From Oehlia diaphana (taxonomy: Eukaryota > Glomeromycota > Glomeromycetes > Glomerales > Glomeraceae), in NCBI GenBank assembly GCA_003833135.1, contig QZLH01000698.1, forward strand, positions 1 through 62,669: a stretch of 62,669 nucleotides of DNA, written 5' to 3'. Positions within the stretch are counted from its first letter, which is position 1, and each line of letters opens with the position of its first letter. Positions 11,299 through 23,339 of the stretch are shown here, piece after piece. A program made the translations under genes and the position numbers. The notes below the pieces were generated by a model that saw only the letters and a list, made by a program, of their open reading frames with translations, was not told the origin of the DNA and ran no database searches.

Positions 11299-11556
11299 AT
11301 GTCAACAACAGCAACAAGAACACAACAACAAAAATCAAAAAATTCTTTCAATCATACATCACAACCACCGACAGAATCGATGATTGAAGCAGCAAAAATT
11401 GATTACGCTACTCGTCTTTTCTTACATACTCAACAACAACTCCAACAAGTATATTCAGAAGATAAAGAAAGGAAGAATAATAAAGGTTTCATGAGAAAAG
11501 ATTATGGTGAAATTCGTGATCAAAAAGTCAAGAAAACGAACAAAAGAAATTGGTGA
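11299..11556 (+). CDS. Hypothetical 85-aa Q/K-rich protein
   Basis: The ATG at 11299 follows an A-rich leader ('aaaaaaaaaacaATG'), and the frame ends with TGA at 11554-11556. The N-terminal third is S/T/Q-rich (TTATRTQQQKS). The middle, 'MIEAAKIDYATRLFLHTQQQ', looks like an amphipathic helix, and the C-terminus is strongly basic (KVKKTNKRNW). The gene family is not recognised. Codon use (mix of CAA, ACA, GAA) and the lack of homopolymer peptides make it more gene-like than its surroundings. A homologous longer gene could continue past a splice site near the stop (a 'gtgact..ttgcag' pair lies right after), but joining it gives an immediate stop. Confidence 0.5.
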   Translation: MSTTATRTQQQKSKNSFNHTSQPPTESMIEAAKIDYATRLFLHTQQQLQQVYSEDKERKNNKGFMRKDYGEIRDQKVKKTNKRNW

Positions 11557-11730
11557 CTAACCGCCCTTTGCGATAAATATGATAAATATTGTTGCAGAAG
11601 AAATAAAACTGGTATTGATTCAAGCTAACTAAAAGAAGTGATGATGATCAAATGATCAAAATTACAAAATTAGTATTATAAAGTTAGTTATATATATATA
11701 TATTAGATTTACTTTTTAGCTAGAATTATT

Positions 11731-11780
<50 letters not shown>

Positions 11781-12287
11781 TTTTTTTTTTTTTTTTTTTN
11801 NNNNNNNNNNNNNNNNNNNNNNNNNNNNNNNNNNNNNNNNNNNNNNNNNNNNNNNNNNNNNNNNNNNNNNNNNNNNNNNNNNNNNNNNNNNNNNNNNNNN
11901 NNNNNNNNNNNNNNNNNNNNNNNNNNNNNNNNNNNNNNNNNNNNNNNNNNNNNNNNNNNNNNNNNNNNNNNNNNNNNNNNNNNNNNNNNNNNNNNNNNNN
12001 NNNNNNNNNNNNNNNNNNNNNNNNNNNNNNNNNNNNNNNNNNNNNNNNNNNNNNNNNNNNNNNNNNNNNNNNNNNNNNNNNNNNNNNNNNNNNNNNNNNN
12101 NNNNNNNNNNNNNNNNNNNNNNNNNNNNNNNNNNNNNNNNNNNNNNNNNNNNNNNNNNNNNNNNNNNNNNNNNNNNNNNNNNNNNNNNNNNNNNNNNNNN
12201 NNNNNNNNNNNNNNNNNNNNNNNNNNTTAGTATTATAAAGTTAGTTATATATATATATATTAGTTACACTTTTTTTTTTTTATTTGT

Positions 12288-12319
<32 letters not shown>

Positions 12320-13956
12320 TATTGATAATTGATAATTAAAAGTCGTTGCATTTATTATCCAGGGAATAATTTTTGTCTAGCTCATTTAATTCCGCTAATT
12401 AATTTTATTTTAGCAATAAAAAAAAATGTTCAGCTTTATTATAAGAATATATTTTTAAAGATTTATAAATATAATAATTCTGTGAGCGTTATTTTTATCT
12501 TAAAAAAATTCCAGATAATAATAATAAAAATACTTTTTCTTTTTTCTGTTGAAATTATTTCGTTATTTTCTTTATTTGTGATATTATTTTTGCGTAATTT
12601 TTGTGTAATAACTTGGTGTTTTTTTTTTTCGTAAGCCAATATAGGAAATATCCTTCCCATTGATACCGAATTTTAGAATTTTGAGCCCACGCATGATTTA
12701 GAAGGCGTAAACAAAATACACAAATTCAAAAGGTAACTAAAATTTAAACAATTGTTTTATAACTTATTGTTTGTATCTTTCATCTAATTTACGCCAATGT
12801 AAATCTACTAGAACTACTTTGAACTATTACGCTAAGGGGATTGTGGAATGATGAAACTTAAAATCAACTTTGGAAACAATCACACTTTGATCATAGTTTG
12901 AAAGATTTTTTCATCATGTTTCGATTTTACTATTTTTAATTTTTTTAATGATGATGAAATCTGATTTCATTTCAAAATCTTACGACACATTAGGTGATTT
13001 CATAAGATTTTCATAATTTTTTAACAAATTTGTTTGATGTTTATATATATCCATTTTTTTTTTTTTTAAAGTTGTAGATCTGAGATTACTCATAGTTCTG
13101 CACAAACATAATGACGCAATTACACAAATGATCATTCATTTTCACACGTGTGGTTTGAAATTTATTCAGAGTTAGTTTGTTTTTTATAATATATCAATTT
13201 TCTTGTATTAGATCTTTTAAAAAAGGTGAGAATTTTTATTCTATATCAATTTTTTTTACTTTCATATATTTTTTTTAAAAAAAAAAATAATAATAATGCT
13301 AATAAATCATCACGCCACATTTTAAAAGACGCCATTACACAATATAACGCCATAATACTCATTCGTTCTTATTTGGGTAAAAAAAACCAAATCTTCAATT
13401 TTAAATGTTTGTAACTAATTCTGGGTAATTGATTAGGTTAGTATTAATGTTTAGTATCGTGTGATGTAAAAATTTCTTATGGATCTTGATAAAAAGTTCT
13501 GATGTTCGATTGAAAGAATCTTTATGGCGTAAATAGCGTAAATAATTCTAAAGTTCTAAGAAAGTTTTCTTAGGATATTAGGTACGAGAAATTTTTTAAT
13601 GGCGTAATTACATAAATATTTGTTATCATTTTCACTATGATATATATTTTACCACTAAATCATATCCTACTACTTTAGGTAAAGCCAATTTTTAGGTGTG
13701 AAATAAAGATGATTATATTCGATCTTAAAAAAGAATATTGACGCCTAAACTAAAAAATTTATAATAGATCCATTTTTAAAAGAATGGGGGTAAGAAAATA
13801 GAAATTCCGTTTATTGAAGAATAATTACTAAATTTTATTTTACTTTATTATTATTTACGATGATATTATTGATCATCACTTTGATTCAAATATTTCAAAT
13901 ATTAAAAAAATTTTACTGCGGTAGAAGATCACGTTACAAAAATTATTGGCTCAAAA
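11557..13956. other. Intergenic with poly-T tracts and assembly gap
   Basis: Positions 11800-12226 are 427 Ns between long T homopolymers. The 36-bp sequence from 'ttagtattataaagttagtt' to 'tattag' stands on both sides of the gap (11670 and 12227). From about 12690 to 13760 the words 'ggcgtaa' and 'gacgc.attacacaaat' recur several times on both strands. No gene is supported. Confidence 0.75.
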
Positions 13957-14577
13957 TTATTTTCCAACATTAGCTCCTAAGAAATATTTGCTTTTAGTAT
14001 TCCATCTTTGATAAACCATTCTTGGTCCACGTTCTGTAAGAGAAGGATCTTTTGAACACACATCTTTCCATCTCCCATTAACAAATGATGTGACTGCATC
14101 GAATAACGCCTGATCCTCTTCCTTAGTCCAAAATGATTTCGGTCTTTTATTAAGAGATTTTTTATTACTAGACTTTTTGCGTTTTTTATTGGTTGATTCT
14201 TCGGTGGATGAGTTGAACTTTATATTGATTTAATTATTAACGTTAAATTTTTTTTTTTTTAATTACAATTTATTAAATATTTAGTTTTCATACAATACCT
14301 CAAAGGAATCTTCGTTCTTTTCTTGTTTAATAACCACGTCCATTTCTTGTTTAATAATCACGCCCTTTTCTTGTTTAATAACCACGTCCTTTTCTTTTTT
14401 AATCACGTCCTTCTCTTGTTTAATAATCACGTCCTTTTCTTTTTTAATCACGTCCTTCTCTTGTTTAATCACGTCCTTCTTTTTAATAGAGTTCTTTTTT
14501 TTAATCACATCCTTTTCTTGTCTAATCACGTCCTTCTCTTTTTTAATTGCGCCTTTTTTTTCTTCTTTAATCACCAT
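13957..14577 (-). CDS. Myb/SANT-like DNA-binding protein, two exons
   Basis: Exon 1 is 14577-14299 (ATG at 14575-14577). The intron is 14298-14218 (81 nt, donor GTATTG, acceptor AAG). Exon 2 is 14217-13957, ending TAA. The joined frame gives 179 aa. Residues about 1-93 are a low-complexity repeat of 'KKEKDVI' and 'KQEKDVI' units, probably charged helix. A basic patch 'NKKRKK' may act as a nuclear signal. Residues about 122-170 form a single Myb/SANT domain beginning 'FWTKEEDQALFDAV', with the three spaced tryptophans expected of the fold (FW, RW, RW with 19-21 residues between). By family this would bind DNA or chromatin in the nucleus. The target is unknown. Without the intron each half looks like an unrelated short frame. 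Confidence 0.75.
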
Positions 14578-15746
14578 TTTTTAGATATGTGGAAATAGAG
14601 GTATCGGCCACGAAGGATTCCAAAACGAAAAAAAAAATTACTATAGTAATAAAAATAAAATTATAATTCCAAAAGAAAAAAAAAAGAATGGGAATATTTG
14701 ATAAATCAATCTTGAGGGCTGAAAATAATGTGATTAACTATTGTGATTAAAATCAAAATAAGTTATCTGTTATGACGTTATTTTTCAAAATGTTTCAAAT
14801 GATTTTTATGTTGTTTGATTTATATTTAATAAAAAATTTCTTTTGATAAGAATTCATTTCTAAAACCATAATTTTAAGTTAATAAATATTTCGTTTTAAT
14901 TTAACAAAACTATAAAAATATAATTTCAAAATTATATAATAATTTAATAAATATCTCGTTTTAATTCAACGTATTTTTATAAGTTCAAGTTATATAAACA
15001 TGTATACAATAATGATCTGATGAAGAAAGATGTTCGACAAATGAATTGAAGTGACAAATGAACAAATGACGCCATCAAATGCTGAGTTTGGGATTAATGT
15101 TGGCCGCACTATAATTATGGGCTACATTATATTAAATCATGTGATAAACGACTAAATTGACAAATGATTATGAAATAGCGAACCTGAAACTCATCCATTT
15201 TTTTTTGAATGATACGTCACTTGTCATTTGTTATCCAACCGCTGATTATTAAAAATTCATACTGGATGTAAAAAATCAATGAATGAATAAATTCTTATTA
15301 CCTGTGGCGAGTATGATTCACCGGGTTGAACGGTTAAAAATTTTGAAATACTCATCCGTATTTTGTTTGATCGGACGGAATGAGCGTAATGTGCTAATAT
15401 ATATTCTGTGGTGGTCTTGGTATTTGATTTATTGCAGCAGTTTGTAATTGTGGTATCAATTAGTAATTTTGTTTCGGAATTGTTTCAATTGTGAGAGATA
15501 CTATTGGATTAAGTTCGTTTGGTTCAAAAAACTGGTGGTAAACTGAACCGACCGTCATTATTTGTACTGCGGTTTAAGCCACAGTTTGAACTTTTGATTT
15601 AGAAAATTATTATATTTACACTGCCGTCCGTGAAATAATTAAAATATTAAAATTATCTAAATTAATAAGTAATTAATATTATTATTCTCTAGTCGTTTTT
15701 ATACCATAACTTTTAATTTCGTAAATTTTGAGTTAATCCACCCGTC
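14578..15746. other. Intergenic, no supported feature
   Basis: AT-rich sequence upstream of the Myb/SANT gene. Runs such as 'aaaaaaaattactatagtaat' and several 'caaatga' words (15030-15220) are visible, but no gene, strong inverted repeat or RNA gene is. Confidence 0.5.
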
Positions 15747-15995
15747 CCTATAAAAAAAAAGAATGCCCAGAAATTGTCATCGAAAATGTCCGGAAAATGA
15801 AAAATGTCTGGAAAATTGTAATATTCCAGACACTTTCAGGACGTCAGGCCTGAACCCTCCTAGATATTTTCTGGACATTTTCTGGAAATTCAAAATGTCT
15901 CGACGTCCGAAATATTGCAATTTTCCTGACATTTTCCGGACACCTGAACATACAGTATTTTCGATAATTTCCGGACATTCTTTTTTTTTATAGGG
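15747..15995. mobile_element. MITE with 'ccctataaaaaa..gaatg' ends
   Basis: The left end is 'ccctataaaaaaaaagaatg' and the right end 'cattctttttttttataggg'. The inside repeats 'tgtccggaaaatg' and its complement several times, so the whole element folds back. It has the same end type as 16277-16472, 26712-26869 and the degenerate copy at 36437-36632. Confidence 0.82.
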
Positions 15996-16276
15996 CGTTA
16001 AAAAAATAGCATTATATTTTATGCATGCAAGGACAATGATGATTTTAATTTAATAAAACTTCGTAAACTTTATTTCTTCTATTTTCTTCTATTTTCTTAT
16101 TAATATACTGAATGTCCGTCCCATAAATTTCTATAGATATTCCGGGTTCGGCCAAAAATTGTTTTCTGAGATTTTATTTTAATTATGTTACACGCTAATC
16201 TATCTAACCTTTTTAAAAAAAATAAAAAATATAATTTTTAAGAATTTGTAATTTTTGTACTTTTTTTTATTATATT

Positions 16277-16472
16277 GCCTTGTAAAAAATGTTTGATCCG
16301 AGTTTATATTTTCCATGTTTTTTCCGGGAATGTATCATTTTCATGGAATTTATAGACTAAAATCATGGAAATTTTCATCAGGATTATCCGTAAATGTATC
16401 ATTTTTCACGAAATTTTTACGAAAACTACAGAGAAATAATGGGAAATATTCGGATAAAAATTTTTTACAGGA
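16277..16472. mobile_element. MITE, same terminal family
   Basis: The left end is 'ccttgtaaaaaatgtttgat' followed by 'ccg'. The right end is 'cggataaaaattttttacagg'-like (about 16450-16472). The inside has weakly repeated 'catggaa' and 'tgtatcattttt' words. It lies just 280 bp from the previous member. Confidence 0.7.
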
Positions 16473-18013
16473 ATGATATAAATGTATTATTCAGATAAAA
16501 AATTTTATAGAGTTGATATAAATATATCAATACTTTTAATTAATTCCTTGTAAAATTTTACCCTAATTTGTAAAAAACTGATTTCAATCATATAATTTAA
16601 ATTGCTGTCTTCAGAAATCCTACAAAAAAAAATTAATGAAACGTTTGTAAACGTTCCGTTTGATTAAAAATAAATAAATAAATAAATATTTTCAGTTGCC
16701 TTCGAAATGGAGTCTGGGACCAGTACCTTCGTGTTCTGGACCTACAAAAAAAAAAGAAAAAGAAAAACGAGCATTAGCTAACGTTTGTTAAAATAAAAAA
16801 GATTTTTTTTTTTTTCAAAGTTTACCTTCGTCGGCGGTACAAAAAGATACTGTAAAAACGAATATTAAGTTAATGTTCGTTAAATAAAATTAATGATAAA
16901 GAAAAAATTAATTTTCAAAGCAAAATCTTATAATTATCCGAACCCCATTTATCAAAGATTTAAACTGTATTTGTACCATAACATTGTATAATTATCAGCG
17001 TGTTAGATTACTGTATATTAATTTATTAACATATAGAATCAATGTGTCTTTGCATGTAAATTTATAATGAGTCTAGGTATATATATATTTTATAAAAACA
17101 GTAATTTATTGAATAATTTGGATAATTTACACAATCAAATGATATAAAATACACACGTTTATTTATACGTAAAAAAAATGAAAAGACTAAAAAGAATTAG
17201 TCAATAGAAAGAAAGAATAATAAATAATATCAGCAATAAAAAAAATCATATTTCTATTATATGAGAAACACCAGTCGAAATTACTTGAATTCACAAACTG
17301 ATTATGTCTGTATTATTAATTTTTTTCTGTCGAATTTAAGTGATCGATAAAGTTTAAAATTGTGCGCGAGCGTAAAGAATCGGGGAATTCTATGTGAAAA
17401 TAGATTTGATTACGTAATAATTTTTGCGGAACGCTATTGCCAAATGGAAGTGATCGACATAGCGTGAATTATAATTCAGGCCAGGATTATAAATTGGTCT
17501 GAATTACTGCTGATCAATAGTAATCATGTAGTGATACCGATTATCTGACACTCGGATTTTGATTATTTGGATTCGGATTTTTCTTGACGTATGACGGATC
17601 GGATGGTTCAAATTTTCCCGGATGACGGATGATTCGCGGATTGGAACACTATCAGAATACAGAATGATGGAAATTCGAGGAATTTGTGGAAATAAAAAAT
17701 AATTGCCTATGTATGTGGGTAAGAACGTATAGACTAATTGGAACTCATCGTTAGTTCTAAGTGTGGGACAACACTCGCTAATCACACGACAAAATATATA
17801 GCAAAGCCAATTATTTGTTTAAAAGAAAAAAATTACGTATTGCGATAATAAAAAAAAATATTATAATTCATTAGGGCTTATTGCCAGACATCTTATTAGT
17901 AAAGAATATATTAAGAAATTGTGTATAAGAACCATGATTAGGGAAATATCCCAAACCCCTAAACCATCTCCCCACTATATGTCTTAATATTAAGTAATAC
18001 CCATTTGGTAAAA
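16473..18013. other. Intergenic, no supported gene
   Basis: A degenerate repeat of 'ggatt/cggat' words occupies 17545-17655, and a 'ggccaggattataaattgg' word sits at 17479-17497. A 93-codon open frame across 17504-17785 is built from these repeats and is not taken as a gene. Confidence 0.55.
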
Positions 18014-18695
18014 TCATTGCGTACATGTATGACAGTATGACTCCTTAGGAACGATATTATAAATGTCTAATTTTGATCCGATTAGCTCCATTCGATCACG
18101 TTTTTTATTATATTTAAATTCTCTAACCACTCCAATAATATCACATCCAATCACGTCGTTAAGAATATTGTCTTTTTTTAGATCTCTAATCATCTGATTC
18201 GTATACCTCGCTAACGTTGGGAACTCGTTTGAATCCAGTAGCTTGACCACAATATTTACCTTCCTTACGGTCGGTGGTTTTGGTTCTTGTTGAGGAAGGA
18301 GTTCCATTGCTTTTTTTCCCGGCATTTCGATCCGCATTCCTGGAGTTTCTCTGAGTACTAACTCCATTTCTGCATTCTCTTCTTCCGTCAGCATATTTTC
18401 TGGTTCCTTAAAAAGAATTTTATTTATGTTTGACTATATAACCAAACATATACATGAAAACGAAATAGTAGAATGAGTACAAATCAATAGACTTACCAAC
18501 TGATCTTTTTTGAGATTCATATTCATGTTTCAGATTCATAAGTACTTCTTCGTGTTCCTCATACGGTCTTCCCGCTTCAACCCACTTATTGTATTTATTC
18601 CAGTTCACAGGGCACTTGGAAATTTCTATTGCCTTTTTTAGTACTTCTTCCTTAAATTGAGGAAAAAGAGACCGGAGAGACTGATAATCAGACAT
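18014..18695 (-). CDS. Two-exon protein of unknown function, 195 aa
   Basis: Exon 1 is 18695-18497. The intron is 18496-18400 (97 nt) with consensus donor GTAAGT and acceptor CCAG. Exon 2 is 18399-18014, ending TGA. The acceptor after 'ccag' is required: the earlier AG would shift the frame. The protein starts 'MSDYQSLRSLFPQFKEEVLK'. It has an acidic helical middle and a C-terminal half that looks like a mixed alpha/beta domain ('RKVNIVVKLLDS', 'LNDVIGCDIIGVVREFKYN') ending with a 'CHTC' pair. The family is not recognised. The upstream region (18780-18960) holds CACGTG and CACATG/CATGTG boxes and a TATA-like 'atatatat', consistent with a real promoter on this strand. Confidence 0.65.
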
Positions 18696-19014
18696 ATTTA
18701 CGAGTTTTTCTTAATAGTTTAAAAAAGTTAAAAAAAGTTAGTAAGTGATGTAGTGATGGTTTTTATTAAATTTAATGTAACACAAACTCGGCATATGTGT
18801 GATTTGTAATGTCGCGAATCGATCTCACATGACTGACCTAGCTGAATCATGTGATCGCCAGAATCCACCCACGTGATTTTTCGGCGTCTAAATTTTGATT
18901 GGCTTAATTATTTGATATTATATTACGAATGTAAAGACTTGCAAATATAAATATATATCGGACGTTAAAATAAAGGATCGGGACTTTGCCCATATTACAT
19001 GATGATTTACTACG

Positions 19015-20167
19015 CTAAGAACTATCTGTAGTATCTGATTTTTCCGCAAGGCTGCTCGATGACCTATGATTTTTTATTACTCTCTCTCCACTTTGAGAAT
19101 CTAAATCCGGTTTTTGTATCTCTTCTAATAACCTGCAATATGACCGAGAACTTTCCTATCCATATTTTCCATATTCTCATCTTTGTATTCAAAGACCACC
19201 GATTTGAATAGTTTGAATTTCAGCCTATCTTGATCATCGAGCGAGCATTCCATAAATACCATTTTCAGCATCGGTGACAATTCCGAATACCTTACCTACA
19301 AACACACTCTCTTCCTCCATCTTATTCGCCTTATGTTTACAGTTTGATAAAGCGGATTCAAGTTGAACGACATTCTGAGCAATACCCTTAAAAAAATCTT
19401 CATCCTTTACCTCTGTCACACTGACAGTTTGTGCGGTTTGGAGTAAGTCTATTGCGAAATCGACTGATCCGTATCTATTGGGCCCTGTGATATTTTTCTC
19501 TGGTCGGAGTTCAAACTTGTTTTCGTACATTTACCTGGCGATAAGATAAGAAAAGACATATTTTGATTTCGATCTTCATTCTTGCTGATTGGAATGAACT
19601 TGAGGCGAGCCTTCAATAGTTCAGTTCAGTTACAAGATTGTTAAGTATTACCTTGGAAAAATCCTCTTTCCAGTCCTTTATACTCGCAAGTAAGAGGCGA
19701 GAACACTGATAATGGGATATCGTCTGATTCACCAAGATCATAAAGCTGACACACCTTCGGAATGACCAATCTGAAAATGATTTTGAGGGCATTTCAATGA
19801 ACACGGTAAACTTGAGATTGTTCTTTGATATGAATATGTGGAGCATATCATGAAGGCACTGATCATTTTGAGGAGAAAATTTCCCACTGTCATTTAACAT
19901 GCTAAGTTCGCTCCATTGTTTTCAAGTGCTGGTGCCTTGTACACTCCGTATGTGTTCTTTGAGGCCATCAAGGGTCGCAACCAGGTCATTAAAAAATCAT
20001 AATCTAAATTTCATTTACCTCAGGTAAGGAAAAAATATGCACTATATTAAGTAATGCCGCATTGTTGAGTATATTCTATAAGACTCTTGGGATTGTGATA
20101 TCATTTATATCATTTATTCTCTGCAGTGTAACTCTAATTGGCAAGATTTGAAGGTAAGACAGTAATT
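19015..20167 (-). pseudogene. Decayed Crinkler-type (CRN) gene with nuclease-like C-terminus
   Basis: Pieces in different frames line up, in order on the minus strand, with the Rhizophagus Crinkler layout: 'DITIPRVL' and 'NIVHIFSLPEVNEI' (about 20130-20020), 'DLVATLDGLKEHIRS', 'ELSMLNDSGKFSPQNDQ', 'NNLKFTVFIE', 'PKVCQLYDLGESDD', 'KDWKEDFSKVILNNLVTEL', 'MYENKFELRPEKNITGPNRY', 'VSVTEVKDEDFFKGIAQ', 'FMECSLDDQDRLKFKL', 'LLEEIQKPDLDSQSGERV' and 'SSSLAEKSDTTDSS', then TAG at 19015-19017. At least four frame changes and several stops separate them. The V-T-E-V-K block with an upstream D and downstream Q is the PD-(D/E)XK-like signature of this family. It is clearly broken; no product is expected. 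Confidence 0.78.
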
Positions 20168-20511
20168 AATTACGTCATTTATGTGTTTCTCTTTACTATT
20201 ATGCTGTATAATGTATAATTTTTTTAAAATTTTTTTTTCTTTTAAGAGGTATGAATTAAATTGTGCAGTGCTTTTTTTTGAGTTTTTGTATAAAAGCTAA
20301 ATAATTTATTATCTTCATAAAAAAGTAAATGTTATAAATAGATAAAGTGAACTACCAACTAGTACCCATATAAAAATTTTTTAAAAAGATTACTCAATTT
20401 GTTTGGTTGTCACTTGCTCAGAATTATTTTCATCATCTATAGGTTAAATAAGACATTAAATATTTTAAGAATTAATATATTACAACGTAAGTAGTAAGTT
20501 AATTTACCTCT

Positions 20512-22076
20512 TTATTGTAATGAGCTAGAAACCTCCAAGTCAAGTATTTGAGAATCTTGACAATCTTTTAATAAAGCGACAAAATTAGAAATTAGGGAAT
20601 TAATTATTTGATGATAAAAAACTTAAATACCTTACCTTTATTATTTTCTTCATCATTTAAGTATAAAGATGTAATAATCGATGAATTAATAGGTTTTGAT
20701 AAATTGCTAAACGTAAATACTCTACTAGTATAAATAGCATCAGAATTCTTTTCATATGAAGTTGAAATATTTGGTATTTCTTTATCAGCTTCTTCAAACA
20801 TAGCCTTGATTTGTTTTCTTTTATAACCAAATTTTTCTTCTTCTTGATTTTCATTACTCCATCCCAAACTGCTAATATATCCAATAATTCATCTGCTGCT
20901 GGTCTTTGATCAGGATTAGCGTCCATACATCTATAAGCTAATTTTTTATAAATTTCAGGAGTTCCTTTTCCAAATTCTGGCCTGAGTCCATTACATATTT
21001 CTAATGCTAAGGTAGCATCATGTTTTCTTTTATAAAATGGTGATTTTCCAGATGATAATTCAGCCATAATTACACCAAAACTGTAAATATCAGAGGATAA
21101 TGTATATGGTTCTTCATTCAAAACTTCTGGAGCAATATATGGTAATACTCCTCGTATTTTATTACATGATTTTTGTTCATTTGGTGACCCTGATAGCCCA
21201 AAATCTGAAACAAAAGCTCCTCCACTAATATTTTGTAATATATTTCCACTATGAAGGTCTCTATGAAAAAAACCTAATTTATGCAAACTATTGAGGTCAT
21301 CTGCCAATCCACATAAATAAACAATTTTATCTTTCCATAAAAAGTTCTTGAAATTACTTGAAAGAAAACATTTTAAATTTCCTTTTTCTGCAAATTGTAA
21401 AATCATCATGAATTCTTTAGTTGCTGGATCTTTAGTCATTCCATAAAATTTTAATGATGATTTCAGCGATTTATTTAAATTCCAATGCGTTTGAAGCAAT
21501 TATTTACATTAAATTAAATAAAGTATTAAGGTAATTGTAATTAAAACATTTATAACTAAAAAAATCATAAATGTAAAATTCGTTAGAAAGTACCTCATTT
21601 AAATATTCAGCTGACATATTTTGCGATCCATTTAACCTTTTCAAAGCAACTTTCATAGGTTCGGGATCTAATTTTTTCCAACCTTCATCATCTTGTCTTT
21701 TATATTTTGCCCGACCATCGATCCATGTTGCGGAATACACTTTGGCAAATCCGCCTTCACCAATTTTCTTTATATCTTCAAATCTATCAAATGATACCCA
21801 TTCAAGAAATTCTGGATAATAATCACCATAATAATTTAATCCTTCATCATAAATCGTATTCTTGATAAATTCATCAATATCATGATTTTCACTGGTCCAT
21901 CCTTCAATCATTCTAAATGGATCACATTCTTTACACCATAATTCTTCAATAAATGGCTTATCGCATTGAGAACAATTTTTATGGTTGATAGTCATCCCTG
22001 AATTACAATCTTTATCAGAGACATTTAAATTTTTAGTTACAAATTCTATTGTAACTTTTTCGTTTTCTTTATTCAT
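20512..22076 (-). pseudogene. Tyrosine-kinase-like protein kinase copy, disabled
   Basis: Exon 1 is 22076-21594 and starts with an ATG. It carries two CxxC pairs (CSQC, CKEC), the leader 'SENHDIDEFIKNTIYD', a Gly-rich loop IGEGGFAKVY and VALKRL with the ATP lysine. Exon 2 should be 21496-20636 with HRDLHSGN, DFG and APE all intact. Exon 3 is 20564-20512 (ends VSSSLQ). Two lesions are seen against the paralogue at 25100-26606. The exon-2 acceptor reads TTG where the paralogue has TAG. About 10 nt are missing near 20840-20865, after 'VWDG', which shifts the frame before 'KFGYKRKQIKAMFEEADKE'. The kinase core itself has no stop, so decay looks recent, or a truncated product could still form if another acceptor is used. 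Confidence 0.78.
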
Positions 22077-23339
22077 ATTAATTTAAATCGTACTTTTTAT
22101 TAACGGAATGAATTGAATTATTTGCAATTAGGGGTTACTTTTATTTACTTTTTACGAAAAAGGAATTTGATTTTCAAAATTAGTTAGTCGTAGATCACAA
22201 AAACGTCATTTTTAACCATTGAATTGATCAAAATGAAAAACAATCAATTTTTTCATAGTTTCCTATACGAATTTATTATAATAATTAATTCATAAAGAAC
22301 ATAATTTGGATTATTGTTATTCAAATATTCCAAGTTTATGCTTAAAATAAATTTATTCGTACGACATGTGATATAAAAATGCATATAACTAGGAAAAATG
22401 TAACCGTTAAAGTTTGTCGCATTTATTTACTCAGGATCTTTTTTTTTGTTACAATATTAAACAAAAAAAAATTGATTATGTACGAAAAATAGCAAATTAT
22501 CAGTATTACAAAAAAAGGAATATGATTGAAAGGATTTTTTAAAACATATAAAAAATCATTGTTTAAATTTGAATGTTAAAAATTTTTTCAACATGTCAAA
22601 TTATTTATTTAGTTATGTCCTAAATAGCTAATAAGCTAATAATAGTAAATGGCGTCTATAGAATTTGAATTATTCTTTTTTTTTAATGTACAATGTATTT
22701 TATTATATAACGTCTGAGTAAAATTCAAACAGTTATGTTTTTCTTAATAAATCTATTTCTATAAGAACAAAAAAAAAAATTGTGAAATGCATAAACGTGA
22801 AGATTAAAGAGTCTAACAAACTTGAGGAAAGTAAAGAAAGAGTTATTTAAACGTAAACATTTGAATGATTTGTGATTTTATGGAAAAAGACTCATAATTT
22901 TAAGTTTAAAATTTAAAATATCAATCCAGGGTTATAAATTGAGTGTTTAAAATGGATAAATTCATACAAACTTTTATTGTATTATATTGCATCGATCATT
23001 ATTTTACATTTTTTTCTGTACAACGTTAAAATGCAACGTAAATAACAAAAAATGTTATTGAAAAGATTAGAATTGATTTAATTTCTTGAAGTCCTGGAAT
23101 TCTCTTTGTTGCATTTCTTTCCGCCATAGGCCCCTATAAATTAACATTGAAAGCTTATATTAGTTCTAGCTCATTCACTTCAGGCTATAATAGTGAATAC
23201 CAAAATGGTATTGTAAACAGTGACCATTTTGACAAGTGGCTGTACACCATAACCCAACTACCTTAGGGATAGGCATACATTTCAGGAGTGACTATATATT
23301 ATGGTATCCTTCACCACCATCTATATTCTCTATTATAAC
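22077..23339. other. Intergenic upstream of the disabled kinase
   Basis: Mostly AT-rich without a supported gene. On the minus strand, 23127-23071 reads 'GLWRKEMQQREFQDFKKLN' after an AG. It may be an isolated decayed exon, but too little is present to name it. Confidence 0.45.

Noticed and set aside
11729..12238. 169-codon frame of F and X
   Set aside because: Produced by T homopolymers and Ns.
14323..14598. Plus-strand open frame over the KKEKDVI repeat
   Set aside because: Shadow of the minus-strand Myb/SANT exon 1. The text is a repeat of 'LFNNHV'.
15763..15993. 76-codon frame 'MPRNCHRKCPENEK..'
   Set aside because: It coincides exactly with a foldback MITE whose internal word is repeated. 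The same kind of frame appears in the related element at 36361-36630.
17504..17785. 93-codon minus-strand frame
   Set aside because: Generated by degenerate 'cggat/gattcg' repeats, and the start codon is not ATG-like in context. No domain is seen.
20657..21499. Reading the disabled kinase as an intact gene with a novel C-terminus (VMKIKKKKNLV..)
   Set aside because: The alternative frame after the 10-nt deletion matches the paralogue's tail, so the K-rich extension is an out-of-frame artefact.
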